Source: Alteromonas portus (GTDB lineage Bacteria; Pseudomonadota; Gammaproteobacteria; Enterobacterales; Alteromonadaceae). From it: DNA of 64,000 nucleotides. Under the pieces are notes generated by a model. It worked only from the letters and a program-made list of their open reading frames with translations, made no database searches and was not told where the DNA came from. Positions 9,140 through 18,927 of the stretch are shown piece by piece (position 1 is the first letter of the stretch; each line of letters opens with the position of its first letter). Both the position numbers and the translations under genes were made by a program. Location of the stretch: contig NZ_SWCO01000009.1 of NCBI RefSeq assembly GCF_005117025.1, positions 124,001-188,000 on the forward strand, in the 5' to 3' direction.

Positions 9140-10162
9140 TCACTCTGCACTGAATTTGTAGCGGATAGTTTCTTTGTACTTTTCGTGTGGTTTGACAAAA
9201 CAGTTCGGAAATGAAGGTTTATTAGGTGCATCAGGGAAATGCTGAGGCTCTAAACACAAAGCCCCCAACTGGTCATCCTCTGTTAGGCTGCCTGTATAGA
9301 ACTGCAGGCCTGGAAGACTGGTAAACAACTCCATTGTTACGCCAGTATCAAGGGCTTTTACCACGGCTTGTGGAGTGTTCTCAGATACAGTTTGAAGCAC
9401 ATAGTTGTGGTCAAAGCCTCCCACATTATCAAACAATGGGTGAGAACCCGTTTGCTCAGCTCTTTGCTTTATGGCAGTGAGCGTCGTGAAATCAAAGGGG
9501 GTATTGCCGACATCGAGCAAATCACCTGTTGGCAACAAGGTACTATCTGCATCAGTGACTTTTTTAGCATCAATCTGCAATAGTGTGTTACCAACCTTCT
9601 CTTCATTGCTTAACGTGAAGTAGGCGTGCTGTGTAAAGCTAAGCGGCGTTTCTTTATCTGTGGTTGCTGTAATAACTAAAGATAGTTCGTTATCTTGGTT
9701 TAGCGTATAACAGGCCTCAACAGTGATGTTACCTGGAAAACCACCTTCACCATCATAGCTGGCTAATGAAAAAGTTACGCTGGCGCTATCAGACGATTCT
9801 TGTGTTTTCGCTTCCCATACTTTTTTGTGAAAGCCAGCAAGCCCGCCATGTAGATTATGGTCACCACCGTTTTTATCTAGCCTGTACTGCTTATCGTTTA
9901 AAGTAAATGTGCCGTGCCCAATTCTGTTCGCGAAGCGCCCTACAATAGCGCCGCGATAACTAGGATCGTCGATGTATCCTTGCAACGTATCGAAGGTTTG
10001 CACGCAGCTTATTAACTCGCCTTTAGCATTTGGAAAGTGAATTTCCTTAATAATTCCACCGTAGTTAAGCAGCGTAACTGTCATAGCGTTGTTATTAGTT
10101 AACGTAAAAGCATTTACCGCGTTGCCGGCTACTTCACCAAATGTAGACACATTTATTTTCAT
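9140..10162 (-). CDS. galM: Aldose 1-epimerase (mutarotase)
   Basis: GalM interconverts beta- and alpha-D-galactose and so feeds galactokinase. The 340-residue protein has the family's GRFANRI, the NGGDHNLHGG motif with an active-site histidine, and HAYFTLS with the second histidine. The general-base glutamate is in LEPQHFPDAPN. It is transcribed in the same direction as galTK but has its own terminator. A second GalR-like operator lies about 105 bases upstream at 10267-10282, so galM is probably a separate GalR-controlled unit. Confidence 0.95.
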   Translation of the reverse strand: MKINVSTFGEVAGNAVNAFTLTNNNAMTVTLLNYGGIIKEIHFPNAKGELISCVQTFDTLQGYIDDPSYRGAIVGRFANRIGHGTFTLNDKQYRLDKNGGDHNLHGGLAGFHKKVWEAKTQESSDSASVTFSLASYDGEGGFPGNITVEACYTLNQDNELSLVITATTDKETPLSFTQHAYFTLSNEEKVGNTLLQIDAKKVTDADSTLLPTGDLLDVGNTPFDFTTLTAIKQRAEQTGSHPLFDNVGGFDHNYVLQTVSENTPQAVVKALDTGVTMELFTSLPGLQFYTGSLTEDDQLGALCLEPQHFPDAPNKPSFPNCFVKPHEKYKETIRYKFSAE

Positions 10163-10470
10163 AACAATTTTTTTACCTTCTCAGGTGCTAAATAATATGA
10201 TTCAGGCTATCAATCGAGTACGTTCGCAAAGTTTCGGGATAGCGATAGCATTTATAACGCGTAAAAGGTTATACGTTTTCCGCTCTTTTTGACAGGGGTT
10301 TAGACTATAACTAGATTTGGTAATACCACTTCATCGTCTTATCTCGTTTATAAGAGTAATTGCATAGCAACAAAGCGTGAGATTTTTACCTTTTTTTGTA
10401 AATATAATGTACGCTATGGCAATCAGGCCATATGGCCCTCAATGCATTACAAAACAAAGTTTAAGAGAAA
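10163..10470. promoter_or_regulatory. Divergent control region of galM and galR
   Basis: This 308 bp gap separates two divergent genes and must contain both promoters. Apart from the candidate operator at 10267-10282 it is AT-rich, with no further repeat or small reading frame that I would support. Confidence 0.6.
10267..10282. promoter_or_regulatory. Candidate GalR operator upstream of galM
   Basis: GGTTATACGTTTTCCG is centred on CG like the stronger operator at 9022-9038 and shares GGTTA-ACGTTT with it. The right arm is degenerate. Its position upstream of galM and opposite galR is sensible. Confidence 0.5.
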
Positions 10471-11472
10471 ATGGCAACAATAAAAGATATAGCCCAAGCC
10501 GCCGGTGTTTCTTTAGCGACTGTATCAAGAGTTATTAATAATGGGCCGAAAGTAGGCAACGATACCCGACAACGCGTTAAAAAAATCATGGAAGAGATGG
10601 GATATCGTCCCAACGCGAATGCGCGGGCCCTTGTTACAAAACGCAGCGCCTCGTTGGGCGTAGTTATTGCCGAATTGCATGACCCCTTTTTCGCCATGCT
10701 AGCTCATGGCGTCGAGTCGATAACTCGAAAAAATAATGTACAAATTCTACTTAGTGCCGGCTCAATAGAAAAAGAGACCGAACTACGCGCCATTGAAACC
10801 CTGCTTGAACATCGTGTTGAAGCCATGGTTGTGCACAGTAAAGCACTTGATGACGAAACCCTAATTGGCTTTGCAAGACAAGTACCGGGCTTTGTTCTAA
10901 TTAACCGCTACATTCCAGAAATAGCGAACCGCTGTGTATGGCTCGATAACGTGACCGGTGGGCGGCTTATGGCTGAATACGCCATTAATCAAGGCCATGA
11001 ACATGTGGCGGTGATAAGCAGTCAATATCGCATTGACGATCCTAACCATCGCCTTGAAGGGATTAGAAACGCTATCGATAGCGCAAAGTTAAGCTTACCT
11101 GAAAGCATGATTGAATACGCCACACCTGATCAAGAAGGTGGAGAATTGGCGATGCAAAACTTGCTAGCCACCGGCGCTAAGTTCACCGCTGTATTGGCCT
11201 ATAACGACGCTATGGCGTCTGGCGCGATGACCATGTTGCAGGACCACGGTATCTCTGTTCCTGAACAAGTTTCTGTAATGGGCTACGATGATGTGCTGCT
11301 AGCTAAATACTGTCGACCTAAATTAACTACTTTGCGTTATCCTGTTGAAATGATGGCCGCGAAAGCTGCCGAGCTGGCGTTAAAGTACGCGTCTGGGAGT
11401 AAACCAGAAGAAGGCTTAACCTTTAAGTATACGCCAACAGTAGTTAAACGAGATTCAGTAGTAAGGGTTTAG
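10471..11472 (+). CDS. galR: LacI-family galactose repressor
   Basis: The 333-residue protein starts with a LacI-type helix-turn-helix (MATIKDIAQAAGVSLATVSRVINN). This is followed by the hinge region YRPNANARAL and a periplasmic-binding-protein-like effector domain. It resembles E. coli GalR along its length, including VLINRYIP, FTAVLAYNDAMASGAM, MGYDDVLLAKY and LTTLRYP. It probably binds the palindromes at 9022 and 10267 and releases them when galactose is present. It is divergent from galM and is followed by a strong terminator. No operator copy was found close to its own start. Confidence 0.92.
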   Translation: MATIKDIAQAAGVSLATVSRVINNGPKVGNDTRQRVKKIMEEMGYRPNANARALVTKRSASLGVVIAELHDPFFAMLAHGVESITRKNNVQILLSAGSIEKETELRAIETLLEHRVEAMVVHSKALDDETLIGFARQVPGFVLINRYIPEIANRCVWLDNVTGGRLMAEYAINQGHEHVAVISSQYRIDDPNHRLEGIRNAIDSAKLSLPESMIEYATPDQEGGELAMQNLLATGAKFTAVLAYNDAMASGAMTMLQDHGISVPEQVSVMGYDDVLLAKYCRPKLTTLRYPVEMMAAKAAELALKYASGSKPEEGLTFKYTPTVVKRDSVVRV

Positions 11473-11506
11473 CTGTTCGCTTTTCTTTCAGAAATTAATA
11501 AACCAA

Positions 11507-11540
11507 AAAATACCCGCCTATGGCGGGTATTTTATTTAGT
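11507..11540 (+). terminator. Terminator of galR
   Basis: A 12 bp perfect stem (AAAATACCCGCC at 11507-11518, GGCGGGTATTTT at 11522-11533) with a three-base loop lies 35 bases past the galR stop. A and T tracts on both sides would let it work in either direction. Confidence 0.9.
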
Positions 11541-11881
11541 CATTACTAGACCGGATTGATGCGCGATTAATCGTAATTCGCTTTATAGTTGAGCAACTGT
11601 GTTCTAAAAATTTCATAACGCGAAACTATTGACAAAAATACACGCTTGATCGTTTTGCTTAAGACTTTTATCCCCAATAGAGAAAATTGCCTGATCCTGC
11701 ACAGCGTTACGATCAAAAACTATCACGATCAACAATAATGGCTCTACAGCGCTTGATTTAACTGATATTTCGTGATCCGACCAGAAAGTCCCCGCAAGAT
11801 CGTGATCTGTTGCTCTATATTGCTATTAACAGACTTACCAACAAGGTTTTCCACTACTTATCCACAGTGAGTAAGGTTGGC
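11534..11881. other. GATC-dense, DnaA-box-containing intergenic region
   Basis: This 350 bp non-coding stretch between galR and a convergent lipoprotein gene has seven GATC sites in 160 bp (at 11648, 11693, 11711, 11727, 11774, 11798 and 11804). About one per 256 bp is expected. Four of them sit in GATCGT or its complement ACGATC. A perfect DnaA box TTATCCACA is at 11858-11866. A one-mismatch TTATCCCCA is at 11668-11676, and a TTTTCCACT is at 11847-11855. The arrangement resembles replication-origin or DnaA-titration loci. The usual chromosomal origin neighbours (dnaA, mnmG, rpmH) are absent, so the role is unknown. Confidence 0.6.
11858..11866 (+). promoter_or_regulatory. Consensus DnaA box
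   Basis: TTATCCACA matches the strong DnaA box exactly. It lies just past the stop codon of the minus-strand lipoprotein gene, at the end of the GATC-dense region. Confidence 0.6.
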
Positions 11882-12742
11882 TTATTGAGTGAATCTTGCT
11901 AAAAATTGCTTGTACTGCGCTATAGCATAGTCGCTTTTTAGCGTCGCGTTATGAGTAGCGCCTGGAATAACCGAAATATATTTCTCGCTACTTGATGCAT
12001 CTTCTAGTAACTGCTGACTAATAGGGTAAGGCGTTATCTTGTCTTCCTCACCGACCACAAGCCACAAAGGGCCTTCATAATGGCGAAGAATTGGTGCTAT
12101 TTGCATACTGTGAACTTCGTCGTGAAGTTTCATGTTGGTGAAAGAATTAGAGAAACCCGGCACCATATTGGCAATTAAATCAGAAATGTTGTTGAAAGCC
12201 CCGTCCAGTACCAAAGCGTCTATTTTTCGATTGGCCGCAACATAGCTTGCGAAATAACTGCCTATTCCTCGACCGTGAACAATAGTCGGAATGGAAGCAT
12301 CAAACGCACTTTCTACATAGTCAAATTGAGTTAACGCGTCTTGCTTAATAGCGTTAATACTTAAATTCTTTGCTTTATCGCTGGCTCCTACTCCCTGATA
12401 GTCAAGCCACAGTATATTTACGGGCAACTTACCCAACCTGTGAATTACGCTATTATTTTCGCTTACCGGCATACGGTTGTCTGCGAAGAAAACAATGTTA
12501 ACAATAGGGTCAGGATATGAAACAGCGACACCTCTTAACGTTAATCCAGTTTCATTTTTCACTTCAACACGGGTGATGCCCGCTGAGGTTTTGTCTTTTT
12601 GAATAGCAGCGTGCAGCTTTGTGGTATCTAAGGGCTTCTGCTGAGTGTCTTGATAAAAAAAGGCTGAAGGTGAAACGTTAATTGCGCACCCTATTAATGT
12701 AACACTTGCAAATACACTGATTACTGCGTTTTTAAAGGTCAT
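11882..12742 (-). CDS. Alpha/beta-hydrolase-fold lipoprotein lacking the nucleophile serine
   Basis: The 286-residue protein has a lipoprotein signal peptide with lipobox LIGC (Cys19), so it should be anchored in a membrane facing the periplasm. The rest is an alpha/beta-hydrolase fold. The region around WLDYQGVGASDKAKN and the nucleophile elbow VHGRGIGSY are clear. At the elbow the expected serine (as in GRSLGS of relatives) is glycine, encoded GGA. The usual acid (GEEDKITPY) and histidine (PGATHNATL) are still present. It may therefore be a binding protein and not an esterase, or may use another residue. Neighbours give no pathway clue. The specific function is unknown. Confidence 0.8.
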   Translation of the reverse strand: MTFKNAVISVFASVTLIGCAINVSPSAFFYQDTQQKPLDTTKLHAAIQKDKTSAGITRVEVKNETGLTLRGVAVSYPDPIVNIVFFADNRMPVSENNSVIHRLGKLPVNILWLDYQGVGASDKAKNLSINAIKQDALTQFDYVESAFDASIPTIVHGRGIGSYFASYVAANRKIDALVLDGAFNNISDLIANMVPGFSNSFTNMKLHDEVHSMQIAPILRHYEGPLWLVVGEEDKITPYPISQQLLEDASSSEKYISVIPGATHNATLKSDYAIAQYKQFLARFTQ

Positions 12743-12959
12743 AATTTAAGAACTTTCCGTGTTGTATGGTAATTGCGAAATTTATTTATAGGTTATAAAT
12801 GCCTGATGGTCGTATTACTGGCCAAATTTCACACGCTACTATGCTAAACAAGCTGTAACAGTTTGCAACAGTTGTTATGTTTCTTCGCGCTATAAACTTT
12901 CTTATACTCAAGTCTATATTACTTGCATAATTTACCTGCATAAAACAAACAATAATTTA

Positions 12960-13574
12960 ATGAAAAGTAGAACATTTTCCATGTCTTACGCTACATCACC
13001 AGCTCGACTCATTTTTGCCTGCTGTGCCCTACCCTTGCTTATTGCCTGCGAGTCTACGCCACCCGAGCTTGATTCATCGTTAATTCCTGAGTCGCAGAGA
13101 AAAGATTATCAGCTAACCATGTCTAAAGCGAAAGCTTGCCCAATTAACTTGGCAGAATTAATCGATATGCGGTCGAGTAAAGACTTGCTCGTTGGAAGCA
13201 GTAATGTAACAGAAGACACGCTCTATTCACTGTTACAGCAAAGCTTAGAAGCGATGAATGTCAGCCCAGATATTGAAGCAGCCACAAGCGTTAAAGTAAT
13301 ACTAAACCGCGCGTTTGTAAAAAGCTTAGGAAGCAATATGGTTGCCACCGTGGTGCTTAATGTTTTATACAAACCTGATAATGCCGATGAGTATTCACCC
13401 GCCGCCACTTTCAGAGGGCAAAGCGTAAATGTAAATGTCAGTGTCAGTGAAAAAGAGAGCAGTCAGATTGCTATCGATGCCATGAAAACCGCCATTCATG
13501 ATGCCACCAAACGTATAAAGTCTTCACTATTACCCAACTGCGGAAATACGCTAAGCGAACTAGAGGCGGTATAA
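12960..13574 (+). CDS. Uncharacterised lipoprotein
   Basis: A 204-residue protein with a signal peptide ending in the lipobox LLIAC, so the mature protein probably starts at the cysteine near residue 30. The remainder has no domain that I recognise. A second ATG at 12981 is an alternative start, and neither start has a clear ribosome binding site. The mature part is mixed helix and strand, with an alternating V/N/V stretch (SVNVNVSVSE) that suggests beta strands. It is divergent from the hydrolase-fold lipoprotein and may share a control region with it. Confidence 0.8.
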   Translation: MKSRTFSMSYATSPARLIFACCALPLLIACESTPPELDSSLIPESQRKDYQLTMSKAKACPINLAELIDMRSSKDLLVGSSNVTEDTLYSLLQQSLEAMNVSPDIEAATSVKVILNRAFVKSLGSNMVATVVLNVLYKPDNADEYSPAATFRGQSVNVNVSVSEKESSQIAIDAMKTAIHDATKRIKSSLLPNCGNTLSELEAV

Positions 13575-13649
13575 GCATTAAAAACTATGATACTGGACGC
13601 GATTGAGTGAGCGTAAGCCCTAGGCTCGAACTTTCAATCAGGAGAAGAT

Positions 13650-14234
13650 TCAGTAGATTAGACGCGTATTTTTAACCATAAAGCACGCCATGCCGCCGTC
13701 AACCGCCGCTTTTCTACCCATGTCGGTATCTTCAAACACCACACAATGCTGTGGTGCTACCCCCATTAGTTCTGCCGCACGCACAAAGGTTTCAGGGTGA
13801 GGTTTACCTTGAGTGACATCATCGGCTGTAACCAGCGCAGATAATTGGGCTAGCAGGCCGTGTTCATTTAACACCATTTGCGCATGCTGCCTATCTGAGC
13901 CCGTCCCCACTGCAATGGGCATGCTTCCTTTATAGTGATTAAACACGTTAAGGGTATCTTGAATAAGCCTTGGCACATGGTCTAGCCCTTCAAAGGCCTG
14001 TTTTTTATATGAAGCAACCTCTGCTGGATCGTGGCTTTTTCCATACTTTGCATTCATAAGATGTACGGTTTCAAAGGTAGGAACACCACCTAAACTGTAT
14101 TGATAGTCTCGGTCAAAGGGATAACCAAACGCATCGCACGTAAGCTGCCACGCATCAATATGCGCCCCCATTGAATCGACCAAAGTGCCATCCATATCAA
14201 AAATAATGGCTTTGTAGCTGCTTAGGTCAATCAT
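13650..14234 (-). CDS. yqaB: HAD-superfamily phosphatase, YqaB-like
   Basis: The 194-residue protein has the HAD motif I FDMDGTLVDS at residues 10-19, motif II in VGTGSDRQ, a lysine in TQGKPHPETF, and the acidic motif VVFEDTDMG. It resembles E. coli YqaB, a fructose-1-phosphate and 6-phosphogluconate phosphatase, including the PIAVGTGS stretch. I start it at the ATG at 14234, which has AAGGAA upstream. The longer frame from 14279 has no comparable site. The gene lies 62 bases past the MFS gene and could be co-transcribed with it. The exact substrate is not certain. Confidence 0.87.
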   Translation of the reverse strand: MIDLSSYKAIIFDMDGTLVDSMGAHIDAWQLTCDAFGYPFDRDYQYSLGGVPTFETVHLMNAKYGKSHDPAEVASYKKQAFEGLDHVPRLIQDTLNVFNHYKGSMPIAVGTGSDRQHAQMVLNEHGLLAQLSALVTADDVTQGKPHPETFVRAAELMGVAPQHCVVFEDTDMGRKAAVDGGMACFMVKNTRLIY

Positions 14235-14299
14235 GGTTTTCGCTTCCTTTTCAAAAATGGTGTGGTGCAAACCTTTCATGGTTGCAATGAGATAAGCAA

Positions 14300-15637
14300 C
14301 TATGCAGACAATACGTCTCGCGCTTTTACGGCGTCGAAATCACGATCAACTTTTAAGTATACCGCGCTATTTTGACTGTTTAATGTCACTTCCAGTACAC
14401 CCGGCACCAGCAATAGGTCGGCCTCAATGCTAGAAGCATTTGAACTATCAAACTCTGCGTTCATCATCACGCGCTTTACCCGACTCACTTCTTTAACACC
14501 AAGAATAATGAACAGCCAAAGCAGAGTACTAGCAGCGCCGATGCCATAAGCGAGTTCTTGCGACCAAATATCGGTAACTAAGCCTGAAATTACACCACCT
14601 AAAAACGCGCCAAAGAACTGAAAGCTAGCGTAAAGACCCATAGCCGTTCCTTTTTGGCCCGCTGGTGCAATACTCGACACCAACGCGGGAAAATTCGCTT
14701 CTAAATAGTTAAAGCCAGTAAAGAAAAGAACCACGGCAGCACAAACCCACCACCAGCTATGGTCCTCTAAACTCAGCGCCAAAAACGCACCGCCCATTAA
14801 TACAACGCCAGTTACAAGGAGCGATTTAGGCGTACGGCCTCTTGCTGCTCCCATCATTATGATTAGACCTACAATTGACGCGCCTAAAACGGGTAAGTAA
14901 ACCGTCCAATGGCTATCTAACGTCATATCAAAGTTCAGTAGCGTTACGGGCAGTTGAACAAACAACAGCGTTATCATCATGTGTAGAATCATCACACTTA
15001 TATTTAAACGCCATAACTGAGAAGAAAAGACCAAACGCTTTAGCTGGTCTTTTTGCGGGAGTGTATCACCACTGCTCAGCTGCACGCCGTTTGGCACTAC
15101 CCATTTAACCAACGGCATGCAAAGAATGGCCAGAATACCAGTAATACCAAACACGCCGGCAAGCCCGTAGCTGTTCGCAATAAGTGGCCCTAAAATAACG
15201 GCTAAATAGAATGAAAAGCCAATGGCAATACCTATAATAGCTAACACTTTGGCTCGCTGACTTTCCCGGCTGACATCGGTAGCAAGGGCCATTATCGCAC
15301 CTGCAATAGCTCCAGCGCCTTGAAGAATACGCCCAACAATCATCATAACCATGCTGTCGGCGTTTGCTGCTACAAAGCTTCCTAATGCAAAAACAGCAAG
15401 CCCTAGCAAAATAACGGGTTTACGCCCCCATTTGTCAGACATCATGCCCATAGGAATTTGCAGCGCAGCCTGAGTTAGGCCATATCCACCCACTGCAAGC
15501 CCTACCAATAGTGGAGAGTAGTCAGGGTAGTCCATTGCGGCTACAGCCAACACGGGCATAACCATGAACAACCCCATCATGCGTAATACGTAAACGGAGG
15601 CGAGTGCAAGCGCGGCGCGTAATTCCAAAGCGTTCAA
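14300..15637 (-). CDS. yajR: MFS transporter with C-terminal ferredoxin-like (YAM) domain, YajR-like
   Basis: A 12-helix major facilitator protein of about 445 residues, with motif A SDKWGRKP in the loop after helix 2. The last 60 residues (from about VKRVMMNAEF to the end) form a soluble ferredoxin-like domain with the LLxVPGVLEV pattern. This is the architecture of E. coli YajR, a presumed proton-coupled exporter. No ATG exists near the N-terminus. I chose the TTG at 15637 because AGGGA lies ten bases upstream. A TTG at 15655 is the alternative. The substrate is unknown. The gene is divergent from uvrA. Confidence 0.85.
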   Translation of the reverse strand: MNALELRAALALASVYVLRMMGLFMVMPVLAVAAMDYPDYSPLLVGLAVGGYGLTQAALQIPMGMMSDKWGRKPVILLGLAVFALGSFVAANADSMVMMIVGRILQGAGAIAGAIMALATDVSRESQRAKVLAIIGIAIGFSFYLAVILGPLIANSYGLAGVFGITGILAILCMPLVKWVVPNGVQLSSGDTLPQKDQLKRLVFSSQLWRLNISVMILHMMITLLFVQLPVTLLNFDMTLDSHWTVYLPVLGASIVGLIIMMGAARGRTPKSLLVTGVVLMGGAFLALSLEDHSWWWVCAAVVLFFTGFNYLEANFPALVSSIAPAGQKGTAMGLYASFQFFGAFLGGVISGLVTDIWSQELAYGIGAASTLLWLFIILGVKEVSRVKRVMMNAEFDSSNASSIEADLLLVPGVLEVTLNSQNSAVYLKVDRDFDAVKARDVLSA

Positions 15638-16004
15638 AGCGTCTGTTTCCCTCAATAAATAAAATCAAAAAAACATAAAAGCGCGCAGAGAACACCTGTT
15701 TCTGCTGCATTAAGAATAAGGTCGCGAAGTGTAGCATAAATTGCATTTATGCCCACTTACCTTAAATTCGATTAATACAATTGGCATTTTCTTCCACTCG
15801 CGAGGTTGATTTAGCCCATTTACCTTAATAAGAGTTTAAAAATGGGGATAAAATCACCACTTTGCAATGACGTTAAGTGAGAACTAATCGTAAGCTTGAG
15901 CGTTAAGGTGATCTGCTTACTCCACTCACAGTATAACTTGAATGTCATATCACTTTACTTGACACCTATGGCATACTGATTCTTTTTCTCTCATTTAGGC
16001 TTCA
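15638..16004. promoter_or_regulatory. Divergent control region of the MFS gene and uvrA
   Basis: This gap of about 370 bp must contain both promoters. A TTGACA hexamer at 15959-15964 is a possible minus-35 element for uvrA, but no good minus-10 partner is obvious. I searched for CTG-N10-CAG and found none, so a LexA box is not evident. Confidence 0.5.
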
Positions 16005-18836
16005 ATGGATAAAATCGAAATTCGCGGTGCTCGCACCCACAACTTGAAAAACATCGATTTAACACTGCCACGAGACAAGCTGGTGGTGATAACCGGCCTC
16101 TCTGGCTCGGGTAAATCGTCTCTCGCTTTTGACACGCTTTATGCAGAAGGTCAGCGTCGTTACGTTGAATCTTTGTCTGCGTATGCCCGTCAGTTTCTAT
16201 CTATGATGGAAAAACCTGATGTTGACCATATTGAGGGTTTATCACCAGCAATATCCATTGAACAGAAATCAACATCGCACAACCCCCGTTCAACGGTGGG
16301 TACCATTACTGAAATATACGACTACCTGCGTTTGATGTTCGCGCGAGTGGGTACGCCACGCTGTCCAGATCACGATGTGCCGCTAGATGCACAAACGGTC
16401 AGTCAAATGGTAGACAAAGTGTTAGCCATGCCCGAGGGCAGTAAGTTAATGCTGCTAGCGCCTATTGTTAAAGAACGTAAAGGCGAGCACGTTAAGACAC
16501 TGCAGAACCTGTCAGCTCAAGGTTTCATCCGTGCCCGTATTGACGGTGAAGTGTGTGACCTATCTGATCCGCCGCCTCTCGATTTACACAAAAAGCACAC
16601 CATCGAAGTTGTGGTCGACCGCTTTAAAGTGCGCGACGACATGGCACTGCGTTTAGCTGAATCATTTGAGACGGCGCTGAGCCTAGCTGGCGGTAACGCG
16701 GTTGTGGCTGATATGGACGATAAAGACGCAGAAGAAATTGTATTTTCTGCTAACTTCGCATGTCCACACTGTGGTTACAGCATCAGTGAACTTGAACCTC
16801 GTCTGTTTTCATTTAATAACCCAGCGGGTGCATGCCCAACTTGTGACGGACTAGGTACAAGACAGTTTTTTGACCCAGCACGCGTGGTCGGCAATACCGA
16901 ATTAAGTTTGTCTGGCGGCGCTATTCGAGGATGGGACAAGCGCAGCTATTACTACTTCCAAATGCTACAGGCAGTAGCAGACCATTATAAATTTAGCCTT
17001 ACCGCACCATTTGAAGAGCTCGATAAAAAGCACCAAGACATTGTGCTTTACGGGTCTAAAGGCAAGTCGTTGTCGTTTAAGTACATAAACGAGCGTGGCG
17101 ACGTAATGGAGCGCAAGCATCCATTTGAAGGCATTATCCCTAATATGGAGCGCCGCTATCGCGAGACCGAGTCGAACTCGGTGCGTGAAGAATTAGCAAA
17201 ATATTTAAGCCAGCAGCACTGCAGTAGCTGTAACGGCACCCGTCTGCGCGTTGAAGCGCGTAATGTATTTATACAAGACACCAACCTGCCTGCCATTGCT
17301 CACATGTCAATTGCCGACGCGTATGGCTTTTTCGAGACACTCAACCTTGAAGGCCAGCGCGCTCAGATAGCTGAAAAGATTTTGAAAGAAATCATGGACC
17401 GCTTGCGCTTCTTGGTAAACGTAGGTCTTAACTATCTTTCTATGTCGCGCAGCGCCGATACACTGTCAGGCGGTGAAGCTCAGCGTATTCGACTGGCAAG
17501 TCAAATTGGCGCAGGCCTAGTGGGCGTTATGTACGTGCTGGATGAACCCTCTATCGGACTTCACCAACGGGATAACGAGCGCTTACTTGGTACGCTTACG
17601 CATTTGCGTGACCTGGGTAACACTGTTCTAGTTGTAGAGCACGACGAGGATGCCATTCGCGAAGCCGATTACATTGTAGATATTGGCCCAGGTGCAGGTG
17701 TGCATGGCGGTGAGATTATTGCCGAAGGCTCACTGGAAGACATTAAAAATAGTGAACACTCACTTACTGGAAAGTACTTATCTGGCAGAGAGAAAATAGA
17801 TATCCCTGCAACACGTACACCGGTGAAAGACGACAAGTGGCTAGAGCTTTTAGGCGCAACCGGTAACAACTTGAAGTCTGTTGATTTACGTATACCTACC
17901 GGTGTAATGACCTGTGTAACCGGTGTATCGGGCTCGGGTAAATCAACGCTGATTAATGACACTTTCTACAAAATAGCGCAGCGCGAGCTAAACAAGGCGA
18001 CTACTTCTGAACCGGCGCCGCATAAGTCGATGACAGGATTAGACCAGCTAGATAAAGTGGTCGACATTGACCAAAGCCCTATCGGCAGAACCCCGCGTTC
18101 TAACCCCGCGACTTACGCTGGCATTTTCACACCTATTCGTGAAATGTTCGCCGGCACACAAGAGTCGCGTTCACGGGGTTACAAGCCTGGTCGCTTTAGT
18201 TTTAACGTGAAAGGCGGTCGCTGTGAGGCGTGTCAGGGCGACGGTGTAATTAAAGTGGAAATGCACTTTTTACCAGACGTGTATGTGCCTTGTGACGTGT
18301 GTCAGGGCAAACGCTATAACCGTGAAACTCTAGAGATAAAGTACAAAGATAAGAACATTCACGAAGTATTAGAAATGACGGTGGAGGATGCCCGTCAGTT
18401 CTTCGATGCTATACCTGCAATTTCACGTAAATTGCAGACCCTCATGGACGTGGGCTTGTCTTACATTCGACTGGGTCAAGCAGCCACTACGTTATCGGGT
18501 GGTGAAGCACAGCGCGTGAAATTAGCAAAAGAGTTGTCAAAAAGAGACACTGGGCAGACGCTTTATATTTTGGATGAGCCAACCACCGGATTGCACTTCC
18601 ACGATATTAAACAGCTATTAGCCGTTCTTCACAGACTACGCGATCACGGTAATACCGTTGTGGTTATTGAGCATAACCTAGATGTGATTAAAACCGCAGA
18701 CTGGATTGTCGACCTTGGACCGGAAGGCGGATCCGGAGGTGGCCAGATTATTGCAGAAGGAACACCTGAGCATGTGGCCCAACAAGAAGTTTCACATACA
18801 GGTCGATTCCTGAAACCCATGCTCACACAAGCTTGA
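16005..18836 (+). CDS. uvrA: Excinuclease ABC subunit A
   Basis: UvrA is the damage-sensing ATPase of nucleotide excision repair and loads UvrB. The 943-residue length is standard. The first Walker A loop GLSGSGKS is at residues 31-38 and the second is GVSGSGKS near residue 645. Two ABC signatures LSGGEAQR are followed by LDEPSIGLH and LDEPTTGLH. Zinc-finger cysteines are visible in CPHC...CPTC, in CSSC, and in CEAC...CDVC. All key motifs are intact. It is transcribed alone, divergent from the MFS gene. Confidence 0.98.
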   Translation: MDKIEIRGARTHNLKNIDLTLPRDKLVVITGLSGSGKSSLAFDTLYAEGQRRYVESLSAYARQFLSMMEKPDVDHIEGLSPAISIEQKSTSHNPRSTVGTITEIYDYLRLMFARVGTPRCPDHDVPLDAQTVSQMVDKVLAMPEGSKLMLLAPIVKERKGEHVKTLQNLSAQGFIRARIDGEVCDLSDPPPLDLHKKHTIEVVVDRFKVRDDMALRLAESFETALSLAGGNAVVADMDDKDAEEIVFSANFACPHCGYSISELEPRLFSFNNPAGACPTCDGLGTRQFFDPARVVGNTELSLSGGAIRGWDKRSYYYFQMLQAVADHYKFSLTAPFEELDKKHQDIVLYGSKGKSLSFKYINERGDVMERKHPFEGIIPNMERRYRETESNSVREELAKYLSQQHCSSCNGTRLRVEARNVFIQDTNLPAIAHMSIADAYGFFETLNLEGQRAQIAEKILKEIMDRLRFLVNVGLNYLSMSRSADTLSGGEAQRIRLASQIGAGLVGVMYVLDEPSIGLHQRDNERLLGTLTHLRDLGNTVLVVEHDEDAIREADYIVDIGPGAGVHGGEIIAEGSLEDIKNSEHSLTGKYLSGREKIDIPATRTPVKDDKWLELLGATGNNLKSVDLRIPTGVMTCVTGVSGSGKSTLINDTFYKIAQRELNKATTSEPAPHKSMTGLDQLDKVVDIDQSPIGRTPRSNPATYAGIFTPIREMFAGTQESRSRGYKPGRFSFNVKGGRCEACQGDGVIKVEMHFLPDVYVPCDVCQGKRYNRETLEIKYKDKNIHEVLEMTVEDARQFFDAIPAISRKLQTLMDVGLSYIRLGQAATTLSGGEAQRVKLAKELSKRDTGQTLYILDEPTTGLHFHDIKQLLAVLHRLRDHGNTVVVIEHNLDVIKTADWIVDLGPEGGSGGGQIIAEGTPEHVAQQEVSHTGRFLKPMLTQA

Positions 18837-18867
18837 GCCAGTAACGAGGTAAATACGTTGGCGTAAA

Positions 18868-18927
18868 GCGCACTTATTTTCTATTTCGTTGCTGTGTAAT
18901 TTACACAGCAACTTGTAAGAAGTGCGC
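18868..18927. repeat. Nested palindrome downstream of uvrA
   Basis: The core at 18888-18912 is a perfect inverted repeat with 12 bp arms (GTTGCTGTGTAA and its complement) and a single central base. Outer arms GCGCACTT (18868-18875) and AAGTGCGC (18920-18927) extend it. There is no T run, so it is not a standard terminator. It could be an mRNA 3'-end stabiliser, a REP-like unit or a protein site. Confidence 0.6.

Noticed and set aside
11534-11881. Chromosomal origin oriC itself
   Set aside because: The GATC and DnaA-box cluster is suggestive, but dnaA, mnmG and rpmH are not adjacent and an AT-rich unwinding stretch is not clear. Kept only as an open finding.
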